64,000 nucleotides of DNA from Marinicella litoralis (GCF_002591915.1 NZ_NIHB01000001.1:287805-351804), one strand, 5' to 3'; shown: positions 1 to 10,006, numbered from the stretch's first letter. The notes: a model not told the origin generated them from the letters alone. Numbers and translations are program-made.

Positions 1-459
1 GAGAGCTAGAACCGAGGCAGAACAGCGATTCACGGGCTTCATGATTTAGCGCCGCTATTTCCAAACAAACCACCATCGGATTAAAATGGAATAAAAAACA
101 CAGGCTTTAAATTAATTTGCAGTGTTGCAATACTGAAGACCAAATCCATTTTCTCTTGATTTACGAATACAGAAAATGTCTTTTTATATGGTTCATTAAG
201 TACAAATGTTGGCAAGCCTATGGTTTTGGGCTTACAATTATCTAATACTTCATTCAACAATTGGGGCGTTGTCACCAAGACAGTATTTAGAGTACCTCCA
301 AAAAATTAGTGTGTTGAATTCATGATAAATGGAAGGATGACATTGATTTTGTTGGCGTTTGACAAGCTTATTGTTATTTCTAGGCAACGCAAAGAACTGA
401 TTTTAAGCTGAAGTTATGGTTATTAATAGTAGCTTGTTTGATATGACAATTCACCAAAA
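1..459. other. Spacer before the hybrid regulator; no gene supported
   Basis: No convincing gene is visible here. The minus strand holds a 65-codon frame at 81-278 that begins with TTG and has no ribosome binding site or recognisable domain. At the extreme left edge the minus strand opens an ATG at 42-40 running out of the window, giving only 14 residues, too few to judge. The last 150 bases before 460 are AT-rich and should hold the promoter of the regulator gene, but I cannot pick a clear -35/-10 pair. Confidence 0.5.
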
Positions 460-3400
460 ATGAAAAAGTTCAAGTCATTACATTCACTGTGTCTGGTTTT
501 GATATTGAGTGTTGCCGCATCATCGGACTTCGATGAAGTGGGATTACCGCTCATCACGCATTTCAATCAAGAAGACTATAAAGCACATCATGCCAATTGG
601 GACATCCACCAAGCAAACAATGGCTTGATCTATATTGCCAACGGCAATGGAATATTGGTGTTTGATGGAGAGGAGTTTACACACCACTACTCACCAAATA
701 AAACCGGAGTCCGTGACATCGACTTAGTGGGTGATAAGGTCTATCTGGGAACCTTAAACAACATCGGATTTTTCCAACCTGCTGCCAACGGAGTGTTGGT
801 TTACCAGTCATTAAACCCATACTTGGCCCCAGAAAATCTGCCATTTGGGGAAATCTATTCTGTGGTTGCCTTTGCCGACAAGGTGGTGTTCAAAGCCATG
901 GCTTATTATTTCATTTGGGATGGTGAGACCTTAACCACCGTACCAGATGACTCCAACAGTTATACCAAAACCATCCCTGTTAATGACCGCCTTTATACCA
1001 AACTGTTGAACGATGAACATGTGTATGAACTGGACTTTAATTCAGAGAAACTGTTAAAAGACACACCCTGGAGGTTACCTCTAAAGTCTCAAGTCAAAGG
1101 TATTGAGTTAAATGCTGAAAATGAACTTATATTTTTCACAGCACACCATGGTATTTATAAACAACATGGCGATGAATTGCTCAAGGTACAAGACCAGCTG
1201 AATGAGCCGGTTTTTATTTATGATGTCACCAAGTCAAAAAAAGGCCTGTTTTATGTTGCTACCATCAATGGTGGGTTGTTTATCTTATCCAATGACTTAG
1301 AAGTTTTAAAAAATTATAAAGACATCCATGGACTTAAAATCAGTCAAGTAAGCGGTGTCTTGCAGGATCAACAAAATAACATTTGGACCGTTGGTTACAA
1401 TGGACTAAACGTAATGCGCCCACCAGATGAAATCAGCACTTTTGCCAAGGCGAATAACATGTATGCATTCGGGTTTGCTGATATACAAGGTGAGCCAAGC
1501 TTCTTGGGTAAGAGGGTGTTGCAGTTACATGCAGATGAAGAAAACCCTTTATACCCACCCTCTTTTCAGCCCATTGGCGAGATTGAGGGGGTGCGTGACA
1601 GTTTGGACTTTCAAGACCGGACTTTTCTTTGCACCAACAATGGGCTGTACCTGATTAAAGTTGAAAACCACAGAATCACCGAAAAGCAGTTGGTTTTCGA
1701 TGAAAGTAAATATATTTTTGACATCGCTATATCGGATGACTCAAAGCATGTGTTTGTTTCTACCAATTTGGGGGTTTATCAAATTCAAGAAATAAGCAAT
1801 GAATGGCACAGTGAAGCGATTCAAGGATTGGCATTTGAATTGAATAACATTGAAGTTGAAAACAACAAGGCTTTGTGGGTAGGCAGTCGAACAGGAGAGC
1901 TATTCAGGCTGGCTTTAGATGGAATCAACACCCCCACCCAATCGCTGATGAAGTTTACAGAAAAAGACGGCTTAAGCACTGACCTGGTGATACCCTTTAA
2001 ATTATCCAGTGGTTTGGTTTTTGGTACCCGTGATGGCACCATGCGATACTTTGAAGAGGATAATAAACTGTTGCTTGATGAGCGATTGCCAGACATTTTA
2101 CGACGCCAAAACATGGCCGTGGAAATGTTGTACGAAGACCAAAACCAATACATTTGGTACACCACTGATGAACAGCAGGGGTACATCAATAAAACAGCAA
2201 ACAAGTGGCAGCATAACACGGTATTGTTTAATTATTTTCCTCCCCGGTTTAACAGAAATTACCTCAGTGTGAAGGACCATATACTTTGGTTCATGCAAAC
2301 GGGTGGTGACATTTTTCGCATGGACGTCAATGCCACGAAAAAACTGCCTGATGTGGCACCTTTGTATATCCGCGAGTTGATAAACAGCAATACCGGTAAT
2401 ACCATACAAGCAGGGGTTGTCACCGACATCAAAACGCCCATTGATTTTTCATCAAACTCGATTCGAATTAAATATGCATTGGCTGACTATGCCACGCCAC
2501 ATCGAGCCATGTATAGGACCAAACTCAACGGGACACAAAATTCACAGTGGAGTGCTTGGTCAAATGAAACTTATAAAGACTTCACCGAACTCAGGGGCAA
2601 GGATTACAGGTTGGAGGTACAAGCCAAGGATGTATTTGGTCGCATTACACCCAGCACAGATTTGGCTTTCACCGTCCTACCTCCTGTTTATTTAAGCAAG
2701 ACTGCATTGGTAGCCTATGTTGTATTGGGTCTGTTGTTTCTGTGGTTGGCGACCTGGGCAGTGATAAAAAGCAGGACCAAAAAACTCAAAATGGAAAACC
2801 AGCGGCTCGATGAGCTGGTGAAAAACAAAACCCAGTTTTTGCACAGTAAAGCCATGGACTTGGAATTGTTGCACAAAGCCAAAGATCGGTTCATGACCGA
2901 CTTTTCACATGAATTAAGAACCCCTTTGTCTTTGATCATGGCACCAATAGAACAAGTCAAATCCAAACAACCCCACCACATGCTCGATGTGGCCATGAAA
3001 AATGCAGAAAAGCTCAGGGGTCAAATCAATCGCATCTTTGACTTACAACACCTCAATGATCCTGTAATCAAACTAAAGCAAACACATCTTGACCTCGTTG
3101 TTATCACTGCTCAGGTGGTTGACGAGTTTCAAGCATGGGCCACAAAACACCAACAAACATTGACGTTCGAGTGCCCAACCCAGTCGCACATGACCTTGTT
3201 TGACAAAGAAAAAATACAGGCAGTGCTGAGCAACCTCATCAGCAATGCCATCAAGTACAGTGGTGTCGGTTCACACATCTGGGTTGACATAGAATCCAAG
3301 GGATCAACAATTCAAGTGAATGTGATTGATGATGGCCCGGGCATTTCGTTGGCAAAAAAAGACCAAGTGTTCGAACGTTTTGTCACAGATGATAGCCTCA

Positions 3401-4338
3401 ACACCTCCCAAATACCAGGGGTGGGAGTTGGGCTGGCTTATGCCAAAGAAATCATTGCCTCACATGACGGCCAGTTGTGTTTGGTTGAGTCGATTAAAGG
3501 TGCGCACTTTCAATTTGAAATTCCGCTGATCAGCCAGCCTGAAGAGATCACTTGGATCAACTCCAACGAACAAGTAGTCACCAAAGATTCTGATGACCAT
3601 CCTGTATTGATGGTGGTTGAAGACAACGAAGAACTTCGAGAGGTGTTGGTTAAAATCTTGTCTGAGGCATTTGTGGTTTATGAGTTTTCTTCGGCTGATG
3701 CAGCGCTTCAGCAAGTCGAAAATGTGTTACCGGATGCCATCATCAGTGATGTGATGATGCCAGGAACCGATGGCGTGGCATTTACCCGTATTCTCAGGAA
3801 AATAAAAACCCTGCAAACCACACCAGTGATTTTATTGACTGCAAAAGTCGCCCAAAAGGACATCCAACAGGGTCTTGAAGCAGGTGCCACAGACTATATG
3901 GTTAAACCCTTCAGCCCCAGAGAGTTGTTTTTAAGGGTCAGCAATCACATCCAAGCCGTGCACGCCATTCGTGAGCAGTTGCAACCAGCAAACAATCAAG
4001 TTGAAGCACGTTCTCCTTTTTTGGCCGAACTCAATAAAGTCATTTTAGCAACCATTCGGGAAGGTCGCCTTTCTACTGAACAACTTGCAATGAAGATGGC
4101 CATGGATCGAACCACCCTATTCCGAAAAATCAAAAAGGCGGCTGATTGTCCACCCTCACAGTACTTGATCCAGTTTCGCTTAAACATTGCCAAAAGCTTG
4201 TTAGAGCAACAACAAAACAGCATCAGTGAAGTGGCCTATGCTTGTGGTTTTGAGAGTTTGTCTTATTTTTCGACTTGTTTCAAAAAACACTTTCATGTGA
4301 CGCCTTCTCAATACATTGATGCGGCCGTAAGTAGTTAA
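460..4338 (+). CDS. Hybrid two-component sensor/regulator (one-protein HTCS with AraC-type output)
   Basis: A complete phosphorelay in one 1292-residue polypeptide. A signal-anchor-like N-terminus is followed by about 700 residues of beta-propeller repeats (periplasmic sensor, with 'NGLIYIANGNGILVF'-type blades), a Y_Y_Y domain near residues 670-745, and one membrane helix near 750-770. Next come HisKA with phospho-accepting His817 in 'FSHELRTPLSLI', an HATPase domain (N box 'NLISNAIKYS', then 'DDGPGI' and 'GVGVGLAYA'), and a receiver with acidic E1054/D1055, phospho-Asp1097 in 'ISDVMMPG' and K1149. A C-terminal AraC-type double helix-turn-helix (about 1190-1288) completes it. All catalytic residues are present. 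The architecture is known mainly from Bacteroidetes, where such proteins sense glycan pieces; the ligand here is unknown. No strong Shine-Dalgarno precedes the ATG. The adjacent secreted giant at 4547 is the obvious candidate target. Confidence 0.93.
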   Translation: MKKFKSLHSLCLVLILSVAASSDFDEVGLPLITHFNQEDYKAHHANWDIHQANNGLIYIANGNGILVFDGEEFTHHYSPNKTGVRDIDLVGDKVYLGTLNNIGFFQPAANGVLVYQSLNPYLAPENLPFGEIYSVVAFADKVVFKAMAYYFIWDGETLTTVPDDSNSYTKTIPVNDRLYTKLLNDEHVYELDFNSEKLLKDTPWRLPLKSQVKGIELNAENELIFFTAHHGIYKQHGDELLKVQDQLNEPVFIYDVTKSKKGLFYVATINGGLFILSNDLEVLKNYKDIHGLKISQVSGVLQDQQNNIWTVGYNGLNVMRPPDEISTFAKANNMYAFGFADIQGEPSFLGKRVLQLHADEENPLYPPSFQPIGEIEGVRDSLDFQDRTFLCTNNGLYLIKVENHRITEKQLVFDESKYIFDIAISDDSKHVFVSTNLGVYQIQEISNEWHSEAIQGLAFELNNIEVENNKALWVGSRTGELFRLALDGINTPTQSLMKFTEKDGLSTDLVIPFKLSSGLVFGTRDGTMRYFEEDNKLLLDERLPDILRRQNMAVEMLYEDQNQYIWYTTDEQQGYINKTANKWQHNTVLFNYFPPRFNRNYLSVKDHILWFMQTGGDIFRMDVNATKKLPDVAPLYIRELINSNTGNTIQAGVVTDIKTPIDFSSNSIRIKYALADYATPHRAMYRTKLNGTQNSQWSAWSNETYKDFTELRGKDYRLEVQAKDVFGRITPSTDLAFTVLPPVYLSKTALVAYVVLGLLFLWLATWAVIKSRTKKLKMENQRLDELVKNKTQFLHSKAMDLELLHKAKDRFMTDFSHELRTPLSLIMAPIEQVKSKQPHHMLDVAMKNAEKLRGQINRIFDLQHLNDPVIKLKQTHLDLVVITAQVVDEFQAWATKHQQTLTFECPTQSHMTLFDKEKIQAVLSNLISNAIKYSGVGSHIWVDIESKGSTIQVNVIDDGPGISLAKKDQVFERFVTDDSLNTSQIPGVGVGLAYAKEIIASHDGQLCLVESIKGAHFQFEIPLISQPEEITWINSNEQVVTKDSDDHPVLMVVEDNEELREVLVKILSEAFVVYEFSSADAALQQVENVLPDAIISDVMMPGTDGVAFTRILRKIKTLQTTPVILLTAKVAQKDIQQGLEAGATDYMVKPFSPRELFLRVSNHIQAVHAIREQLQPANNQVEARSPFLAELNKVILATIREGRLSTEQLAMKMAMDRTTLFRKIKKAADCPPSQYLIQFRLNIAKSLLEQQQNSISEVAYACGFESLSYFSTCFKKHFHVTPSQYIDAAVSS

Positions 4339-4380
4339 ATACCAATAGTAAGCAGAGTCACTTTATTGCTGTGACGTCCT

Positions 4381-4396
4381 CAGGTGTCAACACCTG
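4381..4396 (+). terminator. Small hairpin after the hybrid regulator, possible weak terminator
   Basis: CAGGTG and CACCTG form a perfect 6-bp stem with a TCAA loop, 43 bases after the stop codon. It is followed by a pyrimidine-rich but interrupted stretch (CTTGTGTTTTATT), so termination would be weak. It could equally be a dyad binding site in the promoter region of the next gene. Confidence 0.35.
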
Positions 4397-4452
4397 CTTG
4401 TGTTTTATTATTCTGACCTTAACCACACATTTACTTGCTGCTAAACCATGGG

Positions 4453-4480
4453 TTGCAACAAAATTTAAAGCATTTGCAAC
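4453..4480 (+). promoter_or_regulatory. Direct repeat TTGCAAC x2 upstream of the giant secreted protein
   Basis: TTGCAAC occurs at 4453-4459 and again at 4474-4480, a 21-bp period equal to two helical turns. AraC-family regulators typically bind direct repeats with this spacing just upstream of or overlapping -35. The site sits 67-94 bases before the start codon of the 1698-residue protein and directly downstream of a gene whose product ends in an AraC-type domain. Function is inferred. Confidence 0.35.
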
Positions 4481-4546
4481 ACCAACAAAAACAAATTAAG
4501 CAAAATCTTTTTAACATGGAAGCTCTGAAAACAAACGGGGTAAGTC

Positions 4547-7500
4547 ATGAAAAGATTTTTATTGATAACAGCTTTAGTCAGCTATTCATTGGGTTGGGCA
4601 TCAGAGCCCAAATCTGCTGAGAACAACCAATTAATTTTGGGTAGTGGGTTGGTTAACATCAGCTTTCCCAATCATGCTCAAATAGAAAATAACATCCGCA
4701 GTAGTTGTGCACTGGGTACGCCGGCCATATCAGTTCCAGTGGTCTGCCAACAGTTTGGTTCGTTCACCTTCAATTTTGGTAAAGACAAAATCACCAAACT
4801 CGGATTGAAAGATATTTTGATGTCTGGGATCGACCCTTTTGGTTTGTTCAATAACCGAGAAAGTTTAAAAAAACGCATTCTGGTAGGCACTGGTCTGATG
4901 ATTGCAGGGGCATCCATTGTGGCGACATGTCCGCCCATCCCTGTTGAGGAAGGCTGGTCAGAATTGAGTTATTTTGAACGGATTGATCGGGCCCAGGCTT
5001 TTGGTTATGTGCCACCTGACATTCATTTGCTCGCTCATGATGTTGATGTCCCAACCGATCCCAATTCTTGTACCAAAACGTTGGACTTGGCCATTGATAA
5101 TAACACCCATACGGTCAATAATTTTGGTGATTTTGATGCCAGGGAATTTGCATATACCACACCGTTTGGGTCTTATCCATCAGCGACGACGAAGCTGGCG
5201 GTTGCCAGTCCTGCATTGGTGAACTGCTTGTCTTCATTGACCGACTTGATTGATATTTCAACCAACGTTTCTTTCAATGTTCAACAAGTGGATTTAGATT
5301 TCGTACCGAACATCACATTAGATGATATTCTCGATGGATTGGACGATAAAATCATTGCTGCAGTAGGTTTTTCAGATTTTGAACTTGTGGCATTACAACA
5401 ATTCAATGGCTGGAAAAACAACTACAGAAGCAATTACCCAGGCTACTGTAACAATGACACATGCCAGTTTGAGCATGGCGTCAATCGAGTGGTTTTTGAT
5501 GCCGACATCAACCCTGCCAGTTGGGGAAATTTGTTGTCAAATGTCACGTATTTTCAAGAAGTTGAGGTGCATGAATATTTTGATCCGGTGATCACAGCTT
5601 TTCCCTTAACGGTGACCTTAGAAGCCCTAGAAATTGGTGGCACCCGGGTCAGTAAATACCCGCCCAGAAGTTTTGTTGGTAACCCACCGGAAGACAGGAA
5701 CTACACTTTTAACAAAAGTTGGCTGGGGGTTGTGGATAATTGTGACCAAAATCCAGTGATTGAAATGGAAGTGCCTGACTTTCTCCCTTTGGGGATTCAC
5801 GATTTTCCAGTAACTGTGACCGACCGTGTCGGGAATCAAGTCAATGATTTCGTTCAGATCATCGTAGATGACACCATTCCACCTGATCTTGAACCCAAGA
5901 AACCGTTGGGAATTTTGGTTCCGGATGGAACCACTGCCATTGGTTTTAATGACCCGGGAATCGGTTGTGATGCGTTTTTGTGTGAGGGCAGCCCACCGAC
6001 AGTGGAAATATACCCACCGACGTATTTTGATTTTGGAAGTTTGACCCCTGATGTAGACTGTGAAATGGATAATGTGCTGAACTTAATTGGCTGTGATGGC
6101 AGTTTGCTACCGGTCAATGACATGAGTTTGGTTAATTGGCAAATCACCGATCCCTCAGGCAACGTATCGGCGTTGACTCAGCAGGTCTATGTCCGAGAAG
6201 AAAGCATAAATCAGGCACCAACCACACCCAACCAAAGTTATGTTATTGGTCAGGACCAAGCGATACAAATTCCTTTGAACGCTGAGGATGGTGACTTTGA
6301 TCCTTTGATGTTCAGTGTCTTGGGTCAACCCACTCATGGCAACGTGGATGGTGACCCCGAAGCTGTTTTTCAGACTCGATTCAACACCACTGGTTTGTTG
6401 GCCAGCAGTAATGGCATGGCCTCTGTGGATAACTTCAATGTAGGCCAAAGTGGATTGTTGGTCAGTTCTGCAGCAGAGCAACGGGTGTATTTGTTTTTAA
6501 GAGGATCGGTGGGCGAGTTGATTAATCGATATGATCTGGGCCAAGTGATTGCAGGGGGCATAACTCCAAATGCGATAACCTTTGGTGAAGGCAAACAAGC
6601 CGAAGACAGTTCGGGTAATCTGTCACAAGTTTTGAGAAATAAATCGCTTTGGATAGGCGATTGGCAAAATCGAAAAGTATATTTGTATAACTACAATGAC
6701 CTTTCAAACCAAGCAACAGTGGTGGAGTTGTTGACTTTGCCAGCAGGCTTACAGACACCTGTTGGTATCACCGCTGATCGTTCTGGTTCAACGGTAAAAC
6801 TGGTGATAGCCGACAGCAGTGACCAGCAATTATGGCGATTCGATGTCAATGCCAACACCCAAACATTACTCTCCACCAGCAGCTATGAAGGCGTTGGCAT
6901 TATCCCAGACCATGTGGACTTTTCCGGCAACAGCTCTGAAGTCTTTGTGTCATCAAAAGTCGACAAAGCAGTCGTTAAATACAACTTCAGCCTTGGTGTT
7001 CTTGGCTCGTGGCCAATTGATAATTTACTGGATGACCCTGATGGTGAAGATCCCGCCTTGCCAGTTTTGCAAGATGCCGTGGATTTTGTGGTTCAAAGTG
7101 ATGGTTTTTCCTTCCAGCTCAATTGGTTTGATGCCACAGAATTTAAGTTGGTTGAAACCGTTTTTCAAACCAATGCACCAAACACTGAACCGACTATTCA
7201 GTCTACTTTCAGAATGCCCTACTTTGTAGAAATTCTGGCTCTGGAAGAAACCACACAAAATGGGATCACGCAGTTTGTGATGTTGGCTGAAGGAGACCTT
7301 GGGCAACAATACCTGATTCGGTATGACTTACAAGGGCGAATCGATGCCATTACCAGCTTATACAGTGGCCAATCTTTGAATCCGATACCGCCGACTTCTA
7401 ACACAAGCTATGTTGACATTGCACTGAAAGACAACGGTGATGTGTTGTTACTGGATCAAGGCAATAACAACAACTTCCCGAGTATAGTTGCCATCCAATT

Positions 7501-9643
7501 GAACACAGGTGTTGACGCCTATCAATATGTGACGGGTAATATGGTCGTTGATTTCTTGGGCAATGACGCCCTACCGAGTAAAGCCATAGACATCAGCGGC
7601 AACCAAGTGGTGGTTATGGGTACCAAAAGTATTGGCACCTATCAACTGGGGCAAGGGGCTGGCCAAGGTCAGGTGTTGGTCGATTTTTCTGCAGCCATCA
7701 ATCAGTATGCCGACTTGGCCATTTCAGATGGTGGTGTCGTCTATGCATCAGACACGGGAAACAATCAGGTAGACAGTTTCGATTCCAGCACCGGCGCTTT
7801 TTTGCAAAGCATCGGTGCAGGCGATTTGGATTTCAATGCTGAACCTCAGTATGGCCGACTTTTCTATGACAATGTGTTGAATAAATTATGGGTATCTGAC
7901 TTTGCTGAAATTTTTTACCCAGATTTAGGCACCAATGGTGAAACCCATCGCATGCCACGATTACTGGGTTTTGGCCCAACTGGAAATTTATTGGATGTAT
8001 TAAAACCAGAAGGCACTCCCGGAGAGTTCTTTTCATTTTTGGAACCAGGTGATTTTGGCACCATCACAGCCATTGCGGCCGGAGATGAAGATCGATTTTA
8101 TGTGGCCGAGGCCCAGCCCTTGAATCGCTTACATGTGTTTGACAGCCAAATATTTGTCGAAGTCAGCTGTGAAGGCGGCCCTGATAATCTGGTTTGCAAT
8201 TTATTGGGTTACACGCCGAACCTTGGTTACGTCGGCTCAGAATCCATGACCGTCATTGCATCAGACCCCTTTGGTGCGGCTAGCAACGAAGCGGTTGTCG
8301 ATTTAACCATCATCAATGATACTGAAGCACCTGTTGTGAGTTGCCCTGCTGCCATTGAAGTTCAGGCCAACAGCACTTTAGGTTATATGGCCAATCTGGC
8401 AGAGCCAGATAAAGAAGTTGATGCTGCCATGCGATCATTTTTATTGGGTGCCAGTCACACAGAAAATACCGACCTTCCTCCTGTGATAATCAGTAACGAC
8501 ATCCCCCAGGAGCTTTTATTGGGAGAAAACACCATCACTTTCATTGGAATCGATGGCTCGAATAACCAAGGGCAATGCCAATCCAGCATCACCGTAGTTG
8601 ATACATTGGCGCCTGTGTTTTCGGATATACCGGTACTGACATTCGAGGCCATTGGACCTTTGAGCGATTTGAGTGCATTGGGGGTAGATGCTCCTGAAGT
8701 CAACGACAACAGCAGCATTAACAACCTCGTCGTGATCGGCGAAACCCTGTTACCAGTAGGTACCAACAGAGTCACTTGGCAAGCCACTGACATTGCAGGC
8801 AACTTAAGTCAAACCATCCAAATCATAGAGGTTGTGGACAGCACACCGCCAGTCATCAGTGGCGTCGTGGATGCCACCCAACACTCAAATGATACCTTGA
8901 CGGCCATCAGTTATGTCATGCCCGAAGCGACTGATCTGGTCAGTTCAGAGATGAATTTCAACTGCTTGCCCGCCACAGGAACAATGGTTTCTCAAGGAGA
9001 ACAAGCTGTCAGTTGTCATGCCACGGACGAAGCCAATAATCAGAGCAACCGGACATTTCTAGTGAGCGTATTTGGTGATGCAGATTTTTTTGAGGTTTCT
9101 GCCAATCAATATAGCGATACAATTAATGGTGGTAACACCGACATATCCATCACGCAAGCCTCAGGCTTGTTGTATTTGGTTTATGATGCACCAACACCAG
9201 AACAAGGGTTAACGCTTGGATTAATGTCTGAGAACCCCAACAGAGGGCCGATGAACCAACTTTCGCTGTCCGCATGTCAGGGTCAATACAACATCCCAAG
9301 TTTGAACTTTGAAGATTTGCTCTTTGATGACATAACAGAGCGTTTTGGTGATCGAGTGACGGTGTCTTGTAACGCACAAGGGCAGGCCAGCAAGATCAGT
9401 TCACTGGTAGGTAATTTCACCGTTGAACTGTTGGTTGTTGAGCCGCCTGTAGACACCACAGTAGAACTTGATTTGTCGGCAGGTAACGAAATCAGCCTTG
9501 CGGGTCTGACACTGACGGCAAACAGTGACAATGCATCTGATTCTGAAATTAGGGTTTATGGTAAAACCTTCATCTTAGCGCCAGGATCCAGTATGAACTT
9601 GTATGGAGCAGATGATTTGATTTATCGGCATGGATTTGAATAA
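4547..9643 (+). CDS. Giant secreted multidomain protein (HYR/Ig-like domains, inserted propeller, C-terminal HGFE tail)
   Basis: 1698 residues. A signal peptide ('MKRFLLITALVSYSLGWAS') follows a GGGGTAAG ribosome site. The N-terminal 350 residues are Cys-containing and unrecognised. Repeated HYR/Ig-like modules follow, marked by 'DDTIPPDLEP', 'TEAPVVSCPA', 'DTLAPVFSDI' and 'DSTPPVISGV'. A cadherin-like module starts at about 555 ('NQAPTTPNQSY...QPTHGNV') but breaks off near 600 and resumes at about 1215 ('LGYTPNLGYVGSESM'). The roughly 610 residues in between look like an NHL/YVTN-type beta-propeller ('ASDTGNNQVDSFDSSTG', 'AAGDEDRFYVAEAQPL'). The protein ends 'GADDLIYRHGFE', shared with the protein ending at 33541. 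A surface adhesin or matrix-binding role is plausible but unproven; no catalytic motif was seen. The gene stands alone after the hybrid regulator, a likely controller. Confidence 0.9.
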   Translation: MKRFLLITALVSYSLGWASEPKSAENNQLILGSGLVNISFPNHAQIENNIRSSCALGTPAISVPVVCQQFGSFTFNFGKDKITKLGLKDILMSGIDPFGLFNNRESLKKRILVGTGLMIAGASIVATCPPIPVEEGWSELSYFERIDRAQAFGYVPPDIHLLAHDVDVPTDPNSCTKTLDLAIDNNTHTVNNFGDFDAREFAYTTPFGSYPSATTKLAVASPALVNCLSSLTDLIDISTNVSFNVQQVDLDFVPNITLDDILDGLDDKIIAAVGFSDFELVALQQFNGWKNNYRSNYPGYCNNDTCQFEHGVNRVVFDADINPASWGNLLSNVTYFQEVEVHEYFDPVITAFPLTVTLEALEIGGTRVSKYPPRSFVGNPPEDRNYTFNKSWLGVVDNCDQNPVIEMEVPDFLPLGIHDFPVTVTDRVGNQVNDFVQIIVDDTIPPDLEPKKPLGILVPDGTTAIGFNDPGIGCDAFLCEGSPPTVEIYPPTYFDFGSLTPDVDCEMDNVLNLIGCDGSLLPVNDMSLVNWQITDPSGNVSALTQQVYVREESINQAPTTPNQSYVIGQDQAIQIPLNAEDGDFDPLMFSVLGQPTHGNVDGDPEAVFQTRFNTTGLLASSNGMASVDNFNVGQSGLLVSSAAEQRVYLFLRGSVGELINRYDLGQVIAGGITPNAITFGEGKQAEDSSGNLSQVLRNKSLWIGDWQNRKVYLYNYNDLSNQATVVELLTLPAGLQTPVGITADRSGSTVKLVIADSSDQQLWRFDVNANTQTLLSTSSYEGVGIIPDHVDFSGNSSEVFVSSKVDKAVVKYNFSLGVLGSWPIDNLLDDPDGEDPALPVLQDAVDFVVQSDGFSFQLNWFDATEFKLVETVFQTNAPNTEPTIQSTFRMPYFVEILALEETTQNGITQFVMLAEGDLGQQYLIRYDLQGRIDAITSLYSGQSLNPIPPTSNTSYVDIALKDNGDVLLLDQGNNNNFPSIVAIQLNTGVDAYQYVTGNMVVDFLGNDALPSKAIDISGNQVVVMGTKSIGTYQLGQGAGQGQVLVDFSAAINQYADLAISDGGVVYASDTGNNQVDSFDSSTGAFLQSIGAGDLDFNAEPQYGRLFYDNVLNKLWVSDFAEIFYPDLGTNGETHRMPRLLGFGPTGNLLDVLKPEGTPGEFFSFLEPGDFGTITAIAAGDEDRFYVAEAQPLNRLHVFDSQIFVEVSCEGGPDNLVCNLLGYTPNLGYVGSESMTVIASDPFGAASNEAVVDLTIINDTEAPVVSCPAAIEVQANSTLGYMANLAEPDKEVDAAMRSFLLGASHTENTDLPPVIISNDIPQELLLGENTITFIGIDGSNNQGQCQSSITVVDTLAPVFSDIPVLTFEAIGPLSDLSALGVDAPEVNDNSSINNLVVIGETLLPVGTNRVTWQATDIAGNLSQTIQIIEVVDSTPPVISGVVDATQHSNDTLTAISYVMPEATDLVSSEMNFNCLPATGTMVSQGEQAVSCHATDEANNQSNRTFLVSVFGDADFFEVSANQYSDTINGGNTDISITQASGLLYLVYDAPTPEQGLTLGLMSENPNRGPMNQLSLSACQGQYNIPSLNFEDLLFDDITERFGDRVTVSCNAQGQASKISSLVGNFTVELLVVEPPVDTTVELDLSAGNEISLAGLTLTANSDNASDSEIRVYGKTFILAPGSSMNLYGADDLIYRHGFE

Positions 9644-10006
9644 CCCTTTGGTTTAAATTGAAGTTGACACGGAAGTCAACTCAAATAATATGAGCCCTTA
9701 AGTGCTGATGCCACCGGGTGATCACGGTTAAAGAAAAACCGTCGGACTAAACCGAACATTGGTTTCATGCTTACCATTTGTATCTGAAACAGCAAGTCTA
9801 GTTGGTATTAATCAGAGTACGCCAAGGGATAGAACCGGCCCTCTTTTCCAATCATTAGGTTGATAGAAGTCAACCACCCAGTGGTTCACTTTCCAGTACT
9901 TTGAATTTGGGTTGTCGGCTTCAGCCGACCCTGTGAAATCTTTCATTTTTAACATTAATTTGACCCCATCCGTGTTAATTTGGTGTTTTGATAAAAGGTA
10001 AACACC
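9644..10006. other. Hairpin-rich spacer between the giant protein and the MBL enzyme
   Basis: 363 bases without a plausible gene but with five inverted repeats in series. AGTTGAC/GTCAACT lies at 9662-9681, ACGGTT/AACCGT at 9724-9742, AAACC/GGTTT at 9749-9765, GGTTGA/TCAACC at 9858-9875 and GTCGGC/GCCGAC at 9914-9929. None is followed by a clean T-run. The first may end the preceding transcript; the rest is unexplained and may be remnant repeat sequence. Confidence 0.5.
9914..9929. repeat. REP-like palindrome
   Basis: GTCGGC-TTCA-GCCGAC is a GC-rich perfect hairpin in an AT-rich spacer, and it can be lengthened by flanking GG/CC pairs around a TT bulge. The shape resembles REP elements of gammaproteobacteria, which carry a GGCTTCAGCC core. 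Only one copy is visible in this window, so repeat status is inferred. Confidence 0.35.

Noticed and set aside
1-42. Minus-strand ATG at 42 leading out of the window ('MKPVNRCSASVLAL')
   Set aside because: Only 14 residues are visible and the ribosome site is poor, so a gene cannot be claimed.
81-278. 65-codon minus-strand frame
   Set aside because: Starts with TTG, has no ribosome site and no recognisable sequence; it is more likely chance.
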